Position numbers and translations under genes: made by a program | Shown: positions 52,074 to 61,039 of the stretch, piece by piece | How positions within the stretch are numbered: position 1 is the stretch's first letter | How the letters are laid out: each line of letters opens with the position of its first letter | NCBI GenBank assembly: GCA_036496605.1 | Contig: DASXKV010000067.1 | Span: 1-64,000 of the forward strand | Origin: Gemmatimonadaceae bacterium | GTDB lineage: Bacteria; Gemmatimonadota; Gemmatimonadetes; Gemmatimonadales; Gemmatimonadaceae | DNA length: 64,000 nucleotides | Direction: 5' to 3' | Notes under the pieces: model-generated | The model's input: the letters and a program-made list of their open reading frames with translations, nothing else | The model's database searches: none | What the model was told of the DNA's origin: nothing

Positions 52074-52790
52074 TCAGCTTCCACACACCGTGACCACGAA
52101 GCCCGTCGTTCCATTCGCGCTTGGCGTCAGTACGACCGTCCCGACGCGATTCGATGGCAACTGGGTAATCGTGAAATCCGCGCGCGGATTGACTTGCGAT
52201 CCGACGTCGAAAACTCGAACGCGTGTCGAATCAGCCGAGTGATTCACGAACGTACCGCCGGTGTTGTTCGCATCGGCGCCCGACACCTGGTTATTGCCGA
52301 GGTTCGAAATCGTAGGCGAACCCAAGACGAGGTCGTTCGGCCCCGTGAGATAGATGTCGCCGGCCGATCCCGTTGCATTGATAAAGCGCAGCGCGTTCAG
52401 CCCACTTCCGGGCGCCGTGAACTGATCCGGGTAGACCGCGATCGTGTTCGGTGCGTAGAACACGACGCTGTAGTTGTGCTGCGCGATGATTTGCGATTTG
52501 ATGCTGCCCAAGCCAGTGTTGCCGGTGCCGAGTGTGAAGTCGATCTGCTCGTCACTTCCTTCCTCCACCGTCGAGCAACCCGCCGGAGCATTCGTATTCT
52601 GAAAATTGAGCCCGTTGGCCACGTTGCGGCCCTCGTTCGTCGCGCTAATCGACGCCGTGCTAGCCGACGCGTTCACGAAGCGGGTGTTCGCGGTCTCGTT
52701 CGGGTTCGTTGCGTCGCTGCTGCAGGCCGCAAGAAATCCCACGGATACGAGCGCGGCAGCGCCCAGGGCGAGGGTGAATCGGTCCTTCAT
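52074..52790 (-). CDS. DUF4397 lipoprotein
   Basis: 238 residues with a lipoprotein leader (LALGAAALVSVGFLAACSS, lipobox LAAC). The mature part contains the DUF4397 pattern: ANTRFVNASASTASI near the start and LRFINATGSAGDIYLT in the middle, each beginning a strand-rich repeat, and LTPSANGTTGFVVT at the end. These proteins are thought to be surface or periplasmic and carry no known activity. The ATG has a strong AAGGAGGT ribosome site six bases upstream, so expression is likely high. It stands alone. Confidence 0.85.
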   Translation of the reverse strand: MKDRFTLALGAAALVSVGFLAACSSDATNPNETANTRFVNASASTASISATNEGRNVANGLNFQNTNAPAGCSTVEEGSDEQIDFTLGTGNTGLGSIKSQIIAQHNYSVVFYAPNTIAVYPDQFTAPGSGLNALRFINATGSAGDIYLTGPNDLVLGSPTISNLGNNQVSGADANNTGGTFVNHSADSTRVRVFDVGSQVNPRADFTITQLPSNRVGTVVLTPSANGTTGFVVTVCGS

Positions 52791-53033
52791 GTCCTACCTC
52801 CTTCAGCGGTGGAACAAGGCGGACGCGTCACGTGAGCAACCATGACGCGTCGGTATTGCCCCGATCACCGCCGTAACGCACGCCGCCGATCGGAGCTCTT
52901 GGCACCCCGAATGAAGCGCGCATGTCGCCGCCAACGAAATGCCCCGTTAGCCCAATGCGGAGTTCACAACGCGTCGGCATACGATTCGCCATGTGTGCAT
53001 CAGTCAGTTCAGCTGCCGTACTGGAGCGCACAC

Positions 53034-53201
53034 ATGACGATTCCTGCACCCAATCCATCGATTCCCGATCCGCGGCCATTACCGCCCGATGTCACGCCGA
53101 AGCTGCCTCTACCGCCTGACATCAACCCCGGGTTTCCGCAAGCGCCGATGAACGATCCGCTGCCGCCGCTCGCACCACCATCCATCATCGCCGGCAATTG
53201 A
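53034..53201 (+). CDS. Possible 55-residue proline-rich small protein
   Basis: From an ATG at 53034, with GGAG about eight bases upstream, a short frame encodes a peptide made of PxP and PLPPDxxP repeats (for example DPRPLPPDVTPKLPLPPDINP) and ending SIIAGN. Composition is far from random and typical of extracytoplasmic proline-rich linkers, but there is no signal peptide and no domain. The frame is open further 5' from 52842, though that part looks like noise. Whether it is translated is uncertain. Confidence 0.4.
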   Translation: MTIPAPNPSIPDPRPLPPDVTPKLPLPPDINPGFPQAPMNDPLPPLAPPSIIAGN

Positions 53202-53208
53202 GCGAACG

Positions 53209-53583
53209 CTAAATTGGCCGCAGACGCCGGCGCCGCGAGAGAACGAGCGCGTAGGCGCCGGCATTGATGGCGATCACGAAGACGCCGAGCACCCACTGCA
53301 CTCGTCTCGTCAAGCCGTCCGGGTAGAGTGTGTGCAGCACGTAGTGCTCGATGAATCCGCCGCTGTAGCCGGACTCACCCGCGCGAGCGCGCAACGCGTT
53401 CTCGAGCGGCGTCAGCGGACAGATCCATCCCGAGAATTCGATCAGTGCGCCCCACGCGGCAGCCGGAAGGTGTAGCCACGCCATCCAGGGCCAGCGGAGG
53501 ACGACGAGTCCGCCAATAACGACGAACGCGACGAAGGCGGCGTGAAAGACGATCACGGCGTCGGCAAGCAGTCGATAGGCCAT
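53209..53583 (-). CDS. DUF2784 membrane protein
   Basis: 124 residues with the DUF2784 pattern: LADAVIVFHAAFVAFVVIGGLVVLRWPWMAWLH, the WGALIEFSGWICPLTPLENALR block with conserved CPLTxxE, then GFIEHYVLHTLYP and a last helix. Three or four membrane segments are predicted. The family has no known role. It is convergent with the small proline-rich frame and divergent from the frameshifted lipoprotein gene. Confidence 0.9.
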   Translation of the reverse strand: MAYRLLADAVIVFHAAFVAFVVIGGLVVLRWPWMAWLHLPAAAWGALIEFSGWICPLTPLENALRARAGESGYSGGFIEHYVLHTLYPDGLTRRVQWVLGVFVIAINAGAYALVLSRRRRLRPI

Positions 53584-53628
53584 CTCGTAGCTTGCCAGCG
53601 CGAGCGAGACTGTGTCAATTCACGGCGC

Positions 53629-54715
53629 GTGGCTTTCCCTCTGATTTGTCGTCGGACAGCGCTGTTCGGAGCTGCCCTGCTTGTGGCTGCCTGCTCGGAT
53701 AAGAGCACAGCGCCCAACGTGCGCACCTCGCCGCGCACGTTTCGGATGGGATTCTCCGCAACCCCGCCGGACACGACCCAGAGCGCCACGCGCGTCGCTC
53801 GAGGCGTGGACGCGGCGCGCAGATGCCGCGATCATGCACGTCAGCGCGCCATACAAGGCTCTGCTCACCGGTATGAGCGCGACGACGTACGTCAACACGG
53901 TCGACCTGCCGCTTGCGAACTACTATCGCGGCAAGAACCTAACGATCGTCATCACCGTCGACGTCACCAATGGCCTCGATCGGAGCGCCGAGGATCCCGA
54001 TCTCGTCGCAATGCATCGAAGCATCACGGAGCCGGCCGTACAGCAGGTCTATCGCGACTACGTGAAGGCGCTCGTTACGGCAATTCATCCGGAGTACCTC
54101 GGCCTTGCCGCCGAGACGAATCTCATTCGCGTCGCGGCGCCGGCAACCGTTTACGGCGCCGTGGTGCAGATGACGAATGCCGCGGCGACGGATGTGGCCT
54201 CAATGACCGGAACTCATCCACAACTATATGTAAGTGTGCAGGCGGACGAAGGGTGGGGAAGACTCGCCCATAACAATGTTTATCAGGGAGTGGAGCAGGA
54301 CTTCACGGATTTTCCGTTCATGCAAGCGCTCGCGCTCTCATCGTACCCGTACTTTGTATACACTGACCCTGACGACATTCCGCTCGACTACTACACGCGT
54401 CTGGCGAATGGTCGATCGTTGCCCATCATGGTTGTCGAGGGAGGATGGACGTCCGGATCTGTGGGCTCCGTGCAGTCGTCGCCCGCAATGCAGGTTCGCT
54501 ATCTCCGTCGCCAGGAGCAGGTGCTCGACGAAGCGAAGGCGATCGCGGTCTTTCAGCTGACATTTACGGATCTTAATCTCGCAGCGTATCCCCCTCAGCC
54601 ACCCGGGTCGATTCTTCCCCTCTTTGCCCAACTAGGCGTGGTGGATACGCAGCTTCGAGCTAAACCGGCGTTAGCGACTTATGACAGTGTCTTTGCCCGG
54701 CCGCTCGCGAGGTGA
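53629..54715 (+). pseudogene. Frameshifted secreted lipoprotein, glycosidase-like TIM-barrel family
   Basis: The first part, from GTG 53629, encodes a lipoprotein leader (RTALFGAALLVAACSD) and RTFRMGFSATPPDTTQSA in one frame. Near 53783-53800 coding passes to the next frame, where EAWTRRADAAIMHVSAPYKALLTG and then 290 normal residues continue to the stop (PEYLGLAAETNLIRV, LYVSVQADEGWG, LPIMVVEGGWTSGSVG, VFQLTFTDLN). The order AETN and EGGW with flanking strands fits a clan-A glycosidase-like barrel with two acidic residues. One extra base (or two missing) explains the break; either a sequencing error or a recent mutation. I recognise the layout as a secreted Gemmatimonadota family without a known substrate. 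Confidence 0.7.
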
Positions 54716-54905
54716 CTCGGCTGCGCGAAGCCGGGTTCTGTAAGGCAACGTTGGGCGTGCAATTCCGCCAATCGAGCCTTCTTGACAACCTCAAACCCCG
54801 GCCGTAATAGAGGTTGTCATTCCAAGCCCCATTTCCGATCGCTGATGGTCGGAGCTCCGCAAGGCAGTTGAGGTAAGCAAGCCACCATCCTCGTTAGGGG
54901 ACCCC

Positions 54906-55823
54906 ACGCGCCTGCTTCGTATCCTCGCTTTGCTCCTTGTCAGTTCGGCGTCAACCCTCTCGGCGACCGCTCGCGGTCAGACCGATGTCGCGAAGCGTGC
55001 GCCAGCGACGGATCCGATCTATCTCGTGATCCGGAGCGACGACGCGGGCATGAGCCACAGCGTCAACATGGCGCTCGAGCGGCTCATCGAGACGGGCATG
55101 CCCGTCTCGACCTCCGTGATGTTCGCCTGCCCCTGGTATCAGGAGACGGTCGAGATGCTCAAGCGGCATCCCAGCGTCTCGGTCGGAGTTCACCTAACGC
55201 TCAACTCCGAGTGGAAGAACTACCGCTGGGGACCGGTGTCGGGTCGGGGCACGGTGCCGACGCTCGTCGACGACGAAGGGTATTTCTTCGCGACCTCGGA
55301 AGCACTCTATCAGCATCATCCGGATTTGAAGGAAGTCGAACGGGAGCTGCGTGCGCAGATCGATCGCGCACTCCGGTCGGGGCTCAAGATCGATTACGTC
55401 GATTATCACATGGGTACGGCAACGCGGTATCCCGAGTTTCGCGATCTCACCGAGCGACTCGCCCACGAGTACGGGCTGGGCATGTCGCAGTACTTCGGGG
55501 AAGCGCGAGCGGACCCTCAATATGAAGCGGCGCCGGCGGCGAAGACCGACAGCTTGCTCGCGCTCGTGCATCGCCTTCAGCCGGGCGTCAACCTCGTCGT
55601 CACCCATCTCGGGATCGACAACGAGGAGCTCGGCGCACTGCTCGACATGAACACCGATGGCGGGCTACCCGAGATGAGCAAGAATCGTCAGGGCGAGCTT
55701 ACTGCGGTGACTTCACGTCGTTTCAGCGAGGCACTCAAGGCTCGCGACGTTAGGCTGATCACGTACCGTCAGTTGATCGACATGCAGGGCCTGAAGTCCA
55801 TGCGACGACCAGGAGGATCATAA
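54906..55823 (+). CDS. Secreted ChbG/YdjC-family carbohydrate deacetylase
   Basis: Protein-like sequence begins at an ACG (54906) in TRLLRILALLLVSSASTLSA, a signal peptide that lacks a canonical start; AGGGGA lies four bases before the ACG, and the next standard start is a TTG at 54930. The mature enzyme shows the YdjC metal and catalytic residues: SDDAGMS (Asp pair), VGVHLTLNSEW (His), VDYHMG (His) and VTHLG near the end. ChbG removes N-acetyl groups from chito-oligosaccharides in Escherichia coli. Its position 27 bases before a SusC/SusD pair suggests it trims the glycan that pair imports, which is inference. Confidence 0.83.
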   Translation, partial: TRLLRILALLLVSSASTLSATARGQTDVAKRAPATDPIYLVIRSDDAGMSHSVNMALERLIETGMPVSTSVMFACPWYQETVEMLKRHPSVSVGVHLTLNSEWKNYRWGPVSGRGTVPTLVDDEGYFFATSEALYQHHPDLKEVERELRAQIDRALRSGLKIDYVDYHMGTATRYPEFRDLTERLAHEYGLGMSQYFGEARADPQYEAAPAAKTDSLLALVHRLQPGVNLVVTHLGIDNEELGALLDMNTDGGLPEMSKNRQGELTAVTSRRFSEALKARDVRLITYRQLIDMQGLKSMRRPGGS

Positions 55824-55850
55824 CGCATGAGCACCATTCGGAGGATCGCC

Positions 55851-58800
55851 ATGGAGAAGATGAAGTTCGTTAGGCATTCGTTCCGGAGGGCCCGACCGCA
55901 TCGGCTTGTCGCCGTCGCGCTGGGCTTCTTGTTCGCGCTGATGCTGGGGCGACCAGCGTTCGGCCAACAGGTATCGGTCTCCGGTAAGGTCACCAACACG
56001 TCCGGGCTGCCACTGCGCGGTGTCGCCGTGCAGGTGCAGGGCACGACCACGCGCGCGACCACCGACGCGAACGGGCGATACACCGTTGCGGCTGCGTCGA
56101 ACGGCATTCTCGATTTCACCCTCCTCGGTCAACGGAGCGTCCAGGTTCCCGTCAGCGGGCGGGCGACGGTCGACGTCGAGATGACCCCGATTGCCTTCCT
56201 GCAGGAGATGGTCGTCACTGCGTACGCCGAACAGCGGCGCGCTGACATTACCGGCGCCGTATCCAGCGCAAAGGTCGAAACGGTCGAAGAGCAGACCGGC
56301 GCCAGCGTGCTGCAGCGTCTCGACGTGGCCGTCCCTGGTGTGACGGTCGACGCGAGCGGATCGCCAGGCTCGCGCAGCACGGTGCGCATCCGCGGCATCA
56401 GCTCGTTCCAGAACAACGACCCGCTCTACATCGTCGACGGCATCCCGGTTCAGGACTCGTATGTGAACTGGCTGAACCCCGAGGACATCACCTCGATTCA
56501 GGTGTTGAAGGATGCTTCCGCCGCGTCGATTTACGGTTCACGCGCGAGCAACGGCGTCATCGTGATCGAGACGACCAAGCATGGCAACATTGGGCCACCG
56601 CGTACGACGTTGAGCTTGCGCACGGGCGTCGCGACGCCCACGAATGGCTACGACAGCTTCCTGCTCACGAACGCGATCGACTACTACAAAGTGGTCGTCG
56701 CGAGCTACCAGAACGCGGGCCTCACGCCGCCGTTGAATATCTTCGGCAGCGCGACCAGCCCGACGGTTCCGAAGTACATCTGGCCGAATAACTGCGGACC
56801 GGCCGGCGTCGCCGGTCCATGCAACACTGTCGATCCCAGCACGTACTCGTATCCGACCAGCCTGATCATGCCGGGAAGCCAGGGCACGGACTGGTGGAAG
56901 GCGGTGTTCGGCTCGGCTCCCGTAAGAGATCTGAACGCCAACGTCTCGGGCGGCAGCACGGAGAACGCGTACTCGGTCTCCGGCAATTACTTCGATCAAA
57001 ATGGTACGGCGAAGTACAACGACTATCGCCGGGGGACGGTCCGGGCCAACACCGACTTCCACCGCGGCAAGTGGAACTTCGGCGAGAACCTCGGCGTCGG
57101 CATGGATCGGTCGTTCGGCGGTATCGCGGACGATGCCTTCGGCGAAGGCAACATCCTTGGTAAGAACATTCTCATGCAGCCGGTCGTGCCGGTTTACGAC
57201 ATCGCCGGCAACTTCGCCTCGGGAAAAGCGACGAGCCTGGGCAACAATACGAATCCCCTCAAGATTGCTTACGAGGCACGGAACGATCGAGCCGAGAACG
57301 ACCGGGTCTTTGGCAACGTGTTCGCCGGCTACAACCTCTTCGAGCCGCTCACGGTGCGAACTCGGTTCGGTTTCAACCTCGGGCAGAGCACGTTCAACGG
57401 CTACAGTCCGATCACGCCGGAGAACTCCGAGCCGACGTCGAACAACTCGATCAACCAGAACCAGAACCAGTTCGTCGACTGGACGCTGAGCAATACCGCG
57501 CAGTTCGTGAAGGGCTACGGCCGGAGCAACTTCGACGTCCTGGCCGGCCAGGAGAGCAACGCGGGCTTCAACAAGTACCTGCAGTGCAATATCGCCAACC
57601 TGCTCAACACGGTCCCGGATTCGCGTTACTGCCAGGACGCGCTCGGCGACGCGACCACCAACAAGGCGTTCAGCAACGGCGGCGAGTACGCGCTGCTTTC
57701 GTTCTTCGGCAAGGTCGGCTACAACTTCGCGGACCGCTACGTCGCGAGCGTCACCGTTAGGCGCGATGGTTCGTCCCGACTGGGCCAGCAGTGGGGAACC
57801 TTCCCCGCTTTCGGCCTCGGCTGGCACGTCACGAACGAGTCGTGGTTCCCGAAAGGCAACTTTATCTCCGACCTGAACATCCGGTACGGATACGGCGTTA
57901 CCGGCAACCAGCTGATTCCGCCGGGACGCATCGTATCGCAGTTCGGCGGCAGCACGGGCGCCACGTTCTACGACATCGGCGGCACGAAGAACGGTATTGT
58001 GCCTGGCTACCGGATCACGTCGATCGGGGACCCGAACCTGAAGTGGGAAGAGGATCATTCGCGGAACATCGGCGCCGACATGTCGCTCCTCCAGAACAAC
58101 CTGAATCTCATCGTCGACGTCTACCATCGCATCACGAACAACCTGCTCTTCAACCCGGCGCTCCCGGGCACCGCGGGGACCGCTGACGCCCCGATCGTGA
58201 ACGTCGGCAGCATGCAGAACAACGGCGTCGAGTTTTCACTCACCCACACTGGTTCGTGGTGGAATGTCGGCTTCAACGGCAGCCATTACGCGAACAAGAT
58301 CCTCAAGATTGCTGGCGACCAGACCTCCTTCGTCGGCCCGGTCGGCATCCGCTTCGGTAATCCGGTGATCAACGAGGTGGGTCATCCAATCGGCGCCTTC
58401 TACGGTTACGTCGCGCAGGGCTACTTCAGCGACGCGGCCGATGCCGCAGCGCACACCGCCGATCCCGTCACCGGAAAGTGCACCGCTTATTGCCAGACTG
58501 GAGCTGCGCCGGGGCGCATCAAGTTCGCGGATATCAATCACGACGGGAAAATCGATCTGAACGACCGTCAGGTGATCGGCAGCCCGGATCCTAGCTTCAC
58601 GGGAGGTCTCGATCTCGGCGCCCACCGCGGCAACTTCGATATAAACGCCACCGTGTTTGGGACGTTCGGCAACAAGATCTTCGACGCACAGAAGCAATTC
58701 TACGTGTTCCGCAACTTCGACACGAACGTGCGCAAGGACTTGCTCGCCAACTCGTGGACGCCGACGAATCAGAACGCGAAGTACCCGATTCTCGACGTCA

Positions 58801-59114
58801 ACGACAGCTACAGCTACGCGCTCAGCAGCTACTACGTCGAAAACGGTTCGTACGTCCGGCTGCGCACCTTGCAGATCGGCTACCACATCCCTGGGAACTC
58901 GCCGTTCGTCGGACGTATTCTCTCAGGCGGCCGCATCTATCTGCAAGCCGACAATCTGTTCACGATCACGGGCTACGAAGGTCTGGACCCGGCGCTTTCG
59001 GCACTGAACGTCACCGGCGCGGCCGGAGACGTACGCGATCAGTTCCGTGGCGTGGATCAGGGCACGTACCCGTCGAACAAGATTTTCTCCATCGGCATCA
59101 ACACCACCTTCTAA
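55851..59114 (+). CDS. SusC/RagA-family TonB-dependent outer membrane receptor, copy 2
   Basis: 1087 residues from the ATG at 55851 (GGAGG six bases upstream); an ATG at 55827 is also possible. The signal peptide (LVAVALGFLFALMLGRPAFGQ) is followed by a carboxypeptidase-regulatory-like domain (VSGKVTNTSGLPLRGVAVQVQGTTTRATTDANGRY), the plug (VRIRGISSFQNNDPLYIVDGIPVQD, LNPEDITSIQVLKDASAASIYGSRASNGVIVIETTK) and a barrel with the usual SusC length, ending FSIGINTTF. It lies between the deacetylase gene and its SusD gene in one operon closed by the terminator at 61041. Three octamers occur in or near the gene. Confidence 0.95.
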   Translation: MEKMKFVRHSFRRARPHRLVAVALGFLFALMLGRPAFGQQVSVSGKVTNTSGLPLRGVAVQVQGTTTRATTDANGRYTVAAASNGILDFTLLGQRSVQVPVSGRATVDVEMTPIAFLQEMVVTAYAEQRRADITGAVSSAKVETVEEQTGASVLQRLDVAVPGVTVDASGSPGSRSTVRIRGISSFQNNDPLYIVDGIPVQDSYVNWLNPEDITSIQVLKDASAASIYGSRASNGVIVIETTKHGNIGPPRTTLSLRTGVATPTNGYDSFLLTNAIDYYKVVVASYQNAGLTPPLNIFGSATSPTVPKYIWPNNCGPAGVAGPCNTVDPSTYSYPTSLIMPGSQGTDWWKAVFGSAPVRDLNANVSGGSTENAYSVSGNYFDQNGTAKYNDYRRGTVRANTDFHRGKWNFGENLGVGMDRSFGGIADDAFGEGNILGKNILMQPVVPVYDIAGNFASGKATSLGNNTNPLKIAYEARNDRAENDRVFGNVFAGYNLFEPLTVRTRFGFNLGQSTFNGYSPITPENSEPTSNNSINQNQNQFVDWTLSNTAQFVKGYGRSNFDVLAGQESNAGFNKYLQCNIANLLNTVPDSRYCQDALGDATTNKAFSNGGEYALLSFFGKVGYNFADRYVASVTVRRDGSSRLGQQWGTFPAFGLGWHVTNESWFPKGNFISDLNIRYGYGVTGNQLIPPGRIVSQFGGSTGATFYDIGGTKNGIVPGYRITSIGDPNLKWEEDHSRNIGADMSLLQNNLNLIVDVYHRITNNLLFNPALPGTAGTADAPIVNVGSMQNNGVEFSLTHTGSWWNVGFNGSHYANKILKIAGDQTSFVGPVGIRFGNPVINEVGHPIGAFYGYVAQGYFSDAADAAAHTADPVTGKCTAYCQTGAAPGRIKFADINHDGKIDLNDRQVIGSPDPSFTGGLDLGAHRGNFDINATVFGTFGNKIFDAQKQFYVFRNFDTNVRKDLLANSWTPTNQNAKYPILDVNDSYSYALSSYYVENGSYVRLRTLQIGYHIPGNSPFVGRILSGGRIYLQADNLFTITGYEGLDPALSALNVTGAAGDVRDQFRGVDQGTYPSNKIFSIGINTTF

Positions 59115-59125
59115 GGCGCTGATAC

Positions 59126-61018
59126 ATGAATCTCACACCGAAATACCGACTGCTAGCGGTGGCGGGTTCCATGCTCGCCGGTGCGCTGGTGCTCTATGGT
59201 TGTAAGAACTTCCTCACGGACAACTCGACCCCACAGGCGACCGTAAGTGGCGAAACGCTCAAGACCAAGTCGGGCGTCGAGGGTACGCTCATCGCCGCGT
59301 ACCGCTCCCTGGACTGTAACTATCAGACGGCCGCGTGGGGTTGCGCGGTGAGTAACTGGGTGTTCGGCAGCGTCGCGAGCGATGACGCGTACGAGGGTTC
59401 TCAGGCTGGAGACCAGCCGGGCGTCGAACAGATCGAGCTGTTTAACTGGAATGCGCCGGACGCCGAGGGCTACCTCGACGCGAAGTGGGTCTCGATGTAC
59501 GACGGTATCGCACGCGCCAACGCGACGATTAACCTGCTCAAGGAAGTCACGGCAACGCCGGGCATCATCTCCGCGGCAGATGCGGCCGGGATCCGGGGCG
59601 AGGCGATGTTCTTGCGGGCGCACTACCACTTCGAGGCGTACCGCATGTGGGGGAACATTCCCTATTATCGAGACAATGACAACGACTTCCGAAAGCCTAA
59701 CGAGACAAAGCAGCAAGTCGAAGCAGATTTGCTGAGGGATCTCGACTCGGCGATCGCGCTCCTTCCGGCAACGCCACGCAACGCCCAGATCGGTCGCGCC
59801 ACGAGCTGGACGGCGATGGCTTACAAGGGTCGAGTCCAGATGTACAAGGGCGATTATGCTGGCGCCGTCACTACGCTCAAGGCCGTGCAAGCGAGCGGCG
59901 TATACAAACTCGAGACGAGCTTCGACCACGTCTGGACCGGTTTCAAGCAGTATCAGAACGGACCGGAGACGATCTTCGCCTATCAGGCATCGGCCAATGA
60001 CGGAAATGGCGATGGCGAAAACTCGAACTTCGGCGAGCGATTGAATTTCCCGAGCGCCGGCAGCCCGTTCGGCTGCTGCGGTTTCCATCAGCCCTCGCAG
60101 AACCTGGTGAACTATTTCCAGGTAGACGCGACTGGACTGCCGCTCGCGCTCTCGAGCGCGACCTGGAACGCGAACAGCAACAACTTCAACGGTTCCAACA
60201 ACACGGTGGCGGTCGATCCACGCATCGATTTCACCGTCGGCCGCGATGCCGTTCCGTTCAAGGATTGGGGCCTTCACGGCGCGGGTTGGGTGCGGTCGAT
60301 TCCGCACGGCGGCTTCTACTCGGCGAAGAAGAACACACACGAGAACGCGAGCGGCGCGCAGAGCAACGTCGGCTGGACGAACACGCAATTGAACTCCGTC
60401 AACATTCATATCTTCCGCTACGGTGACCTGTTGCTGATGCTCGCCGAGGCTGAGGCGCAGACGGGTGACTTGGCTGGAGCGACGGCACTCGTGAATCAGA
60501 TCCGTACACGTGCGGGCCAGACTGTTCAGGGCTGCGGCTTGCCGGTCGATGCTAAAGCTTCCGCTGCGGAAGTCGCGGCGTATCCGACGTGCGCCGGTCA
60601 CTCCGAGCTCGTGGTGGCGGGTCCGCTAAGCGGCGGCGGCACGCTCGGTACGACGGTTGAGCCTTGGGCAACGTACCGAATCGGATTGTACCCGACGTTT
60701 ACGAGCGCAGCGCAGGCGCTGGCAGCGATCCAGGCCGAGCGTCGCCTCGAGTTGGCGATGGAAGGCCAGCGGTTCTTCGATCTTCGCCGCTGGGCCATTG
60801 CTGACGTCACATTGAACGCCTACGTGAATGGCGTTGGCGGTGGTGCGGAGAAAAACCGAGTCCAAACGGTCCCGAGCACGCTCCAGTATGTGCAGCAGTT
60901 CGGGGGAGCCGTTCCCTACGTCAAAGGCAAGTACGATTTCTATCCGATTCCCGACCAGGAAATTCAGTTGAGCAAGTCGGGTGGGAAGGCTAACCTGACG
61001 CAGAATACTGGCTGGTAA
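59126..61018 (+). CDS. SusD/RagB-family surface lipoprotein, copy 2
   Basis: 630 residues. The lipobox is at the end of LAGALVLYGC. Typical SusD blocks are present: YDGIARANATINLL, RGEAMFLRAHYHFEAYRMWGNIPYY, YKGRVQMYKGDYAGAVTTLKAV, and the C-terminal IQAERRLELAMEGQRFFDLRRW followed by FYPIPDQEIQLS, all classical. It starts 11 bases after SusC copy 2 and is the last gene before a strong intrinsic terminator. It should cap the SusC barrel and bind the glycan or peptide. Confidence 0.95.
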   Translation: MNLTPKYRLLAVAGSMLAGALVLYGCKNFLTDNSTPQATVSGETLKTKSGVEGTLIAAYRSLDCNYQTAAWGCAVSNWVFGSVASDDAYEGSQAGDQPGVEQIELFNWNAPDAEGYLDAKWVSMYDGIARANATINLLKEVTATPGIISAADAAGIRGEAMFLRAHYHFEAYRMWGNIPYYRDNDNDFRKPNETKQQVEADLLRDLDSAIALLPATPRNAQIGRATSWTAMAYKGRVQMYKGDYAGAVTTLKAVQASGVYKLETSFDHVWTGFKQYQNGPETIFAYQASANDGNGDGENSNFGERLNFPSAGSPFGCCGFHQPSQNLVNYFQVDATGLPLALSSATWNANSNNFNGSNNTVAVDPRIDFTVGRDAVPFKDWGLHGAGWVRSIPHGGFYSAKKNTHENASGAQSNVGWTNTQLNSVNIHIFRYGDLLLMLAEAEAQTGDLAGATALVNQIRTRAGQTVQGCGLPVDAKASAAEVAAYPTCAGHSELVVAGPLSGGGTLGTTVEPWATYRIGLYPTFTSAAQALAAIQAERRLELAMEGQRFFDLRRWAIADVTLNAYVNGVGGGAEKNRVQTVPSTLQYVQQFGGAVPYVKGKYDFYPIPDQEIQLSKSGGKANLTQNTGW

Positions 61019-61039
61019 GGAACTCAAGTAGGCGTTTAC

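Noticed and set aside
56538-58127. A 529-residue open frame opposite SusC copy 2
   Set aside because: Val/Arg/Asp-rich composition typical of an antisense shadow; the SusC frame is certain.
59153-60601. A 482-residue open frame opposite SusD copy 2
   Set aside because: Antisense shadow of a clear SusD gene.
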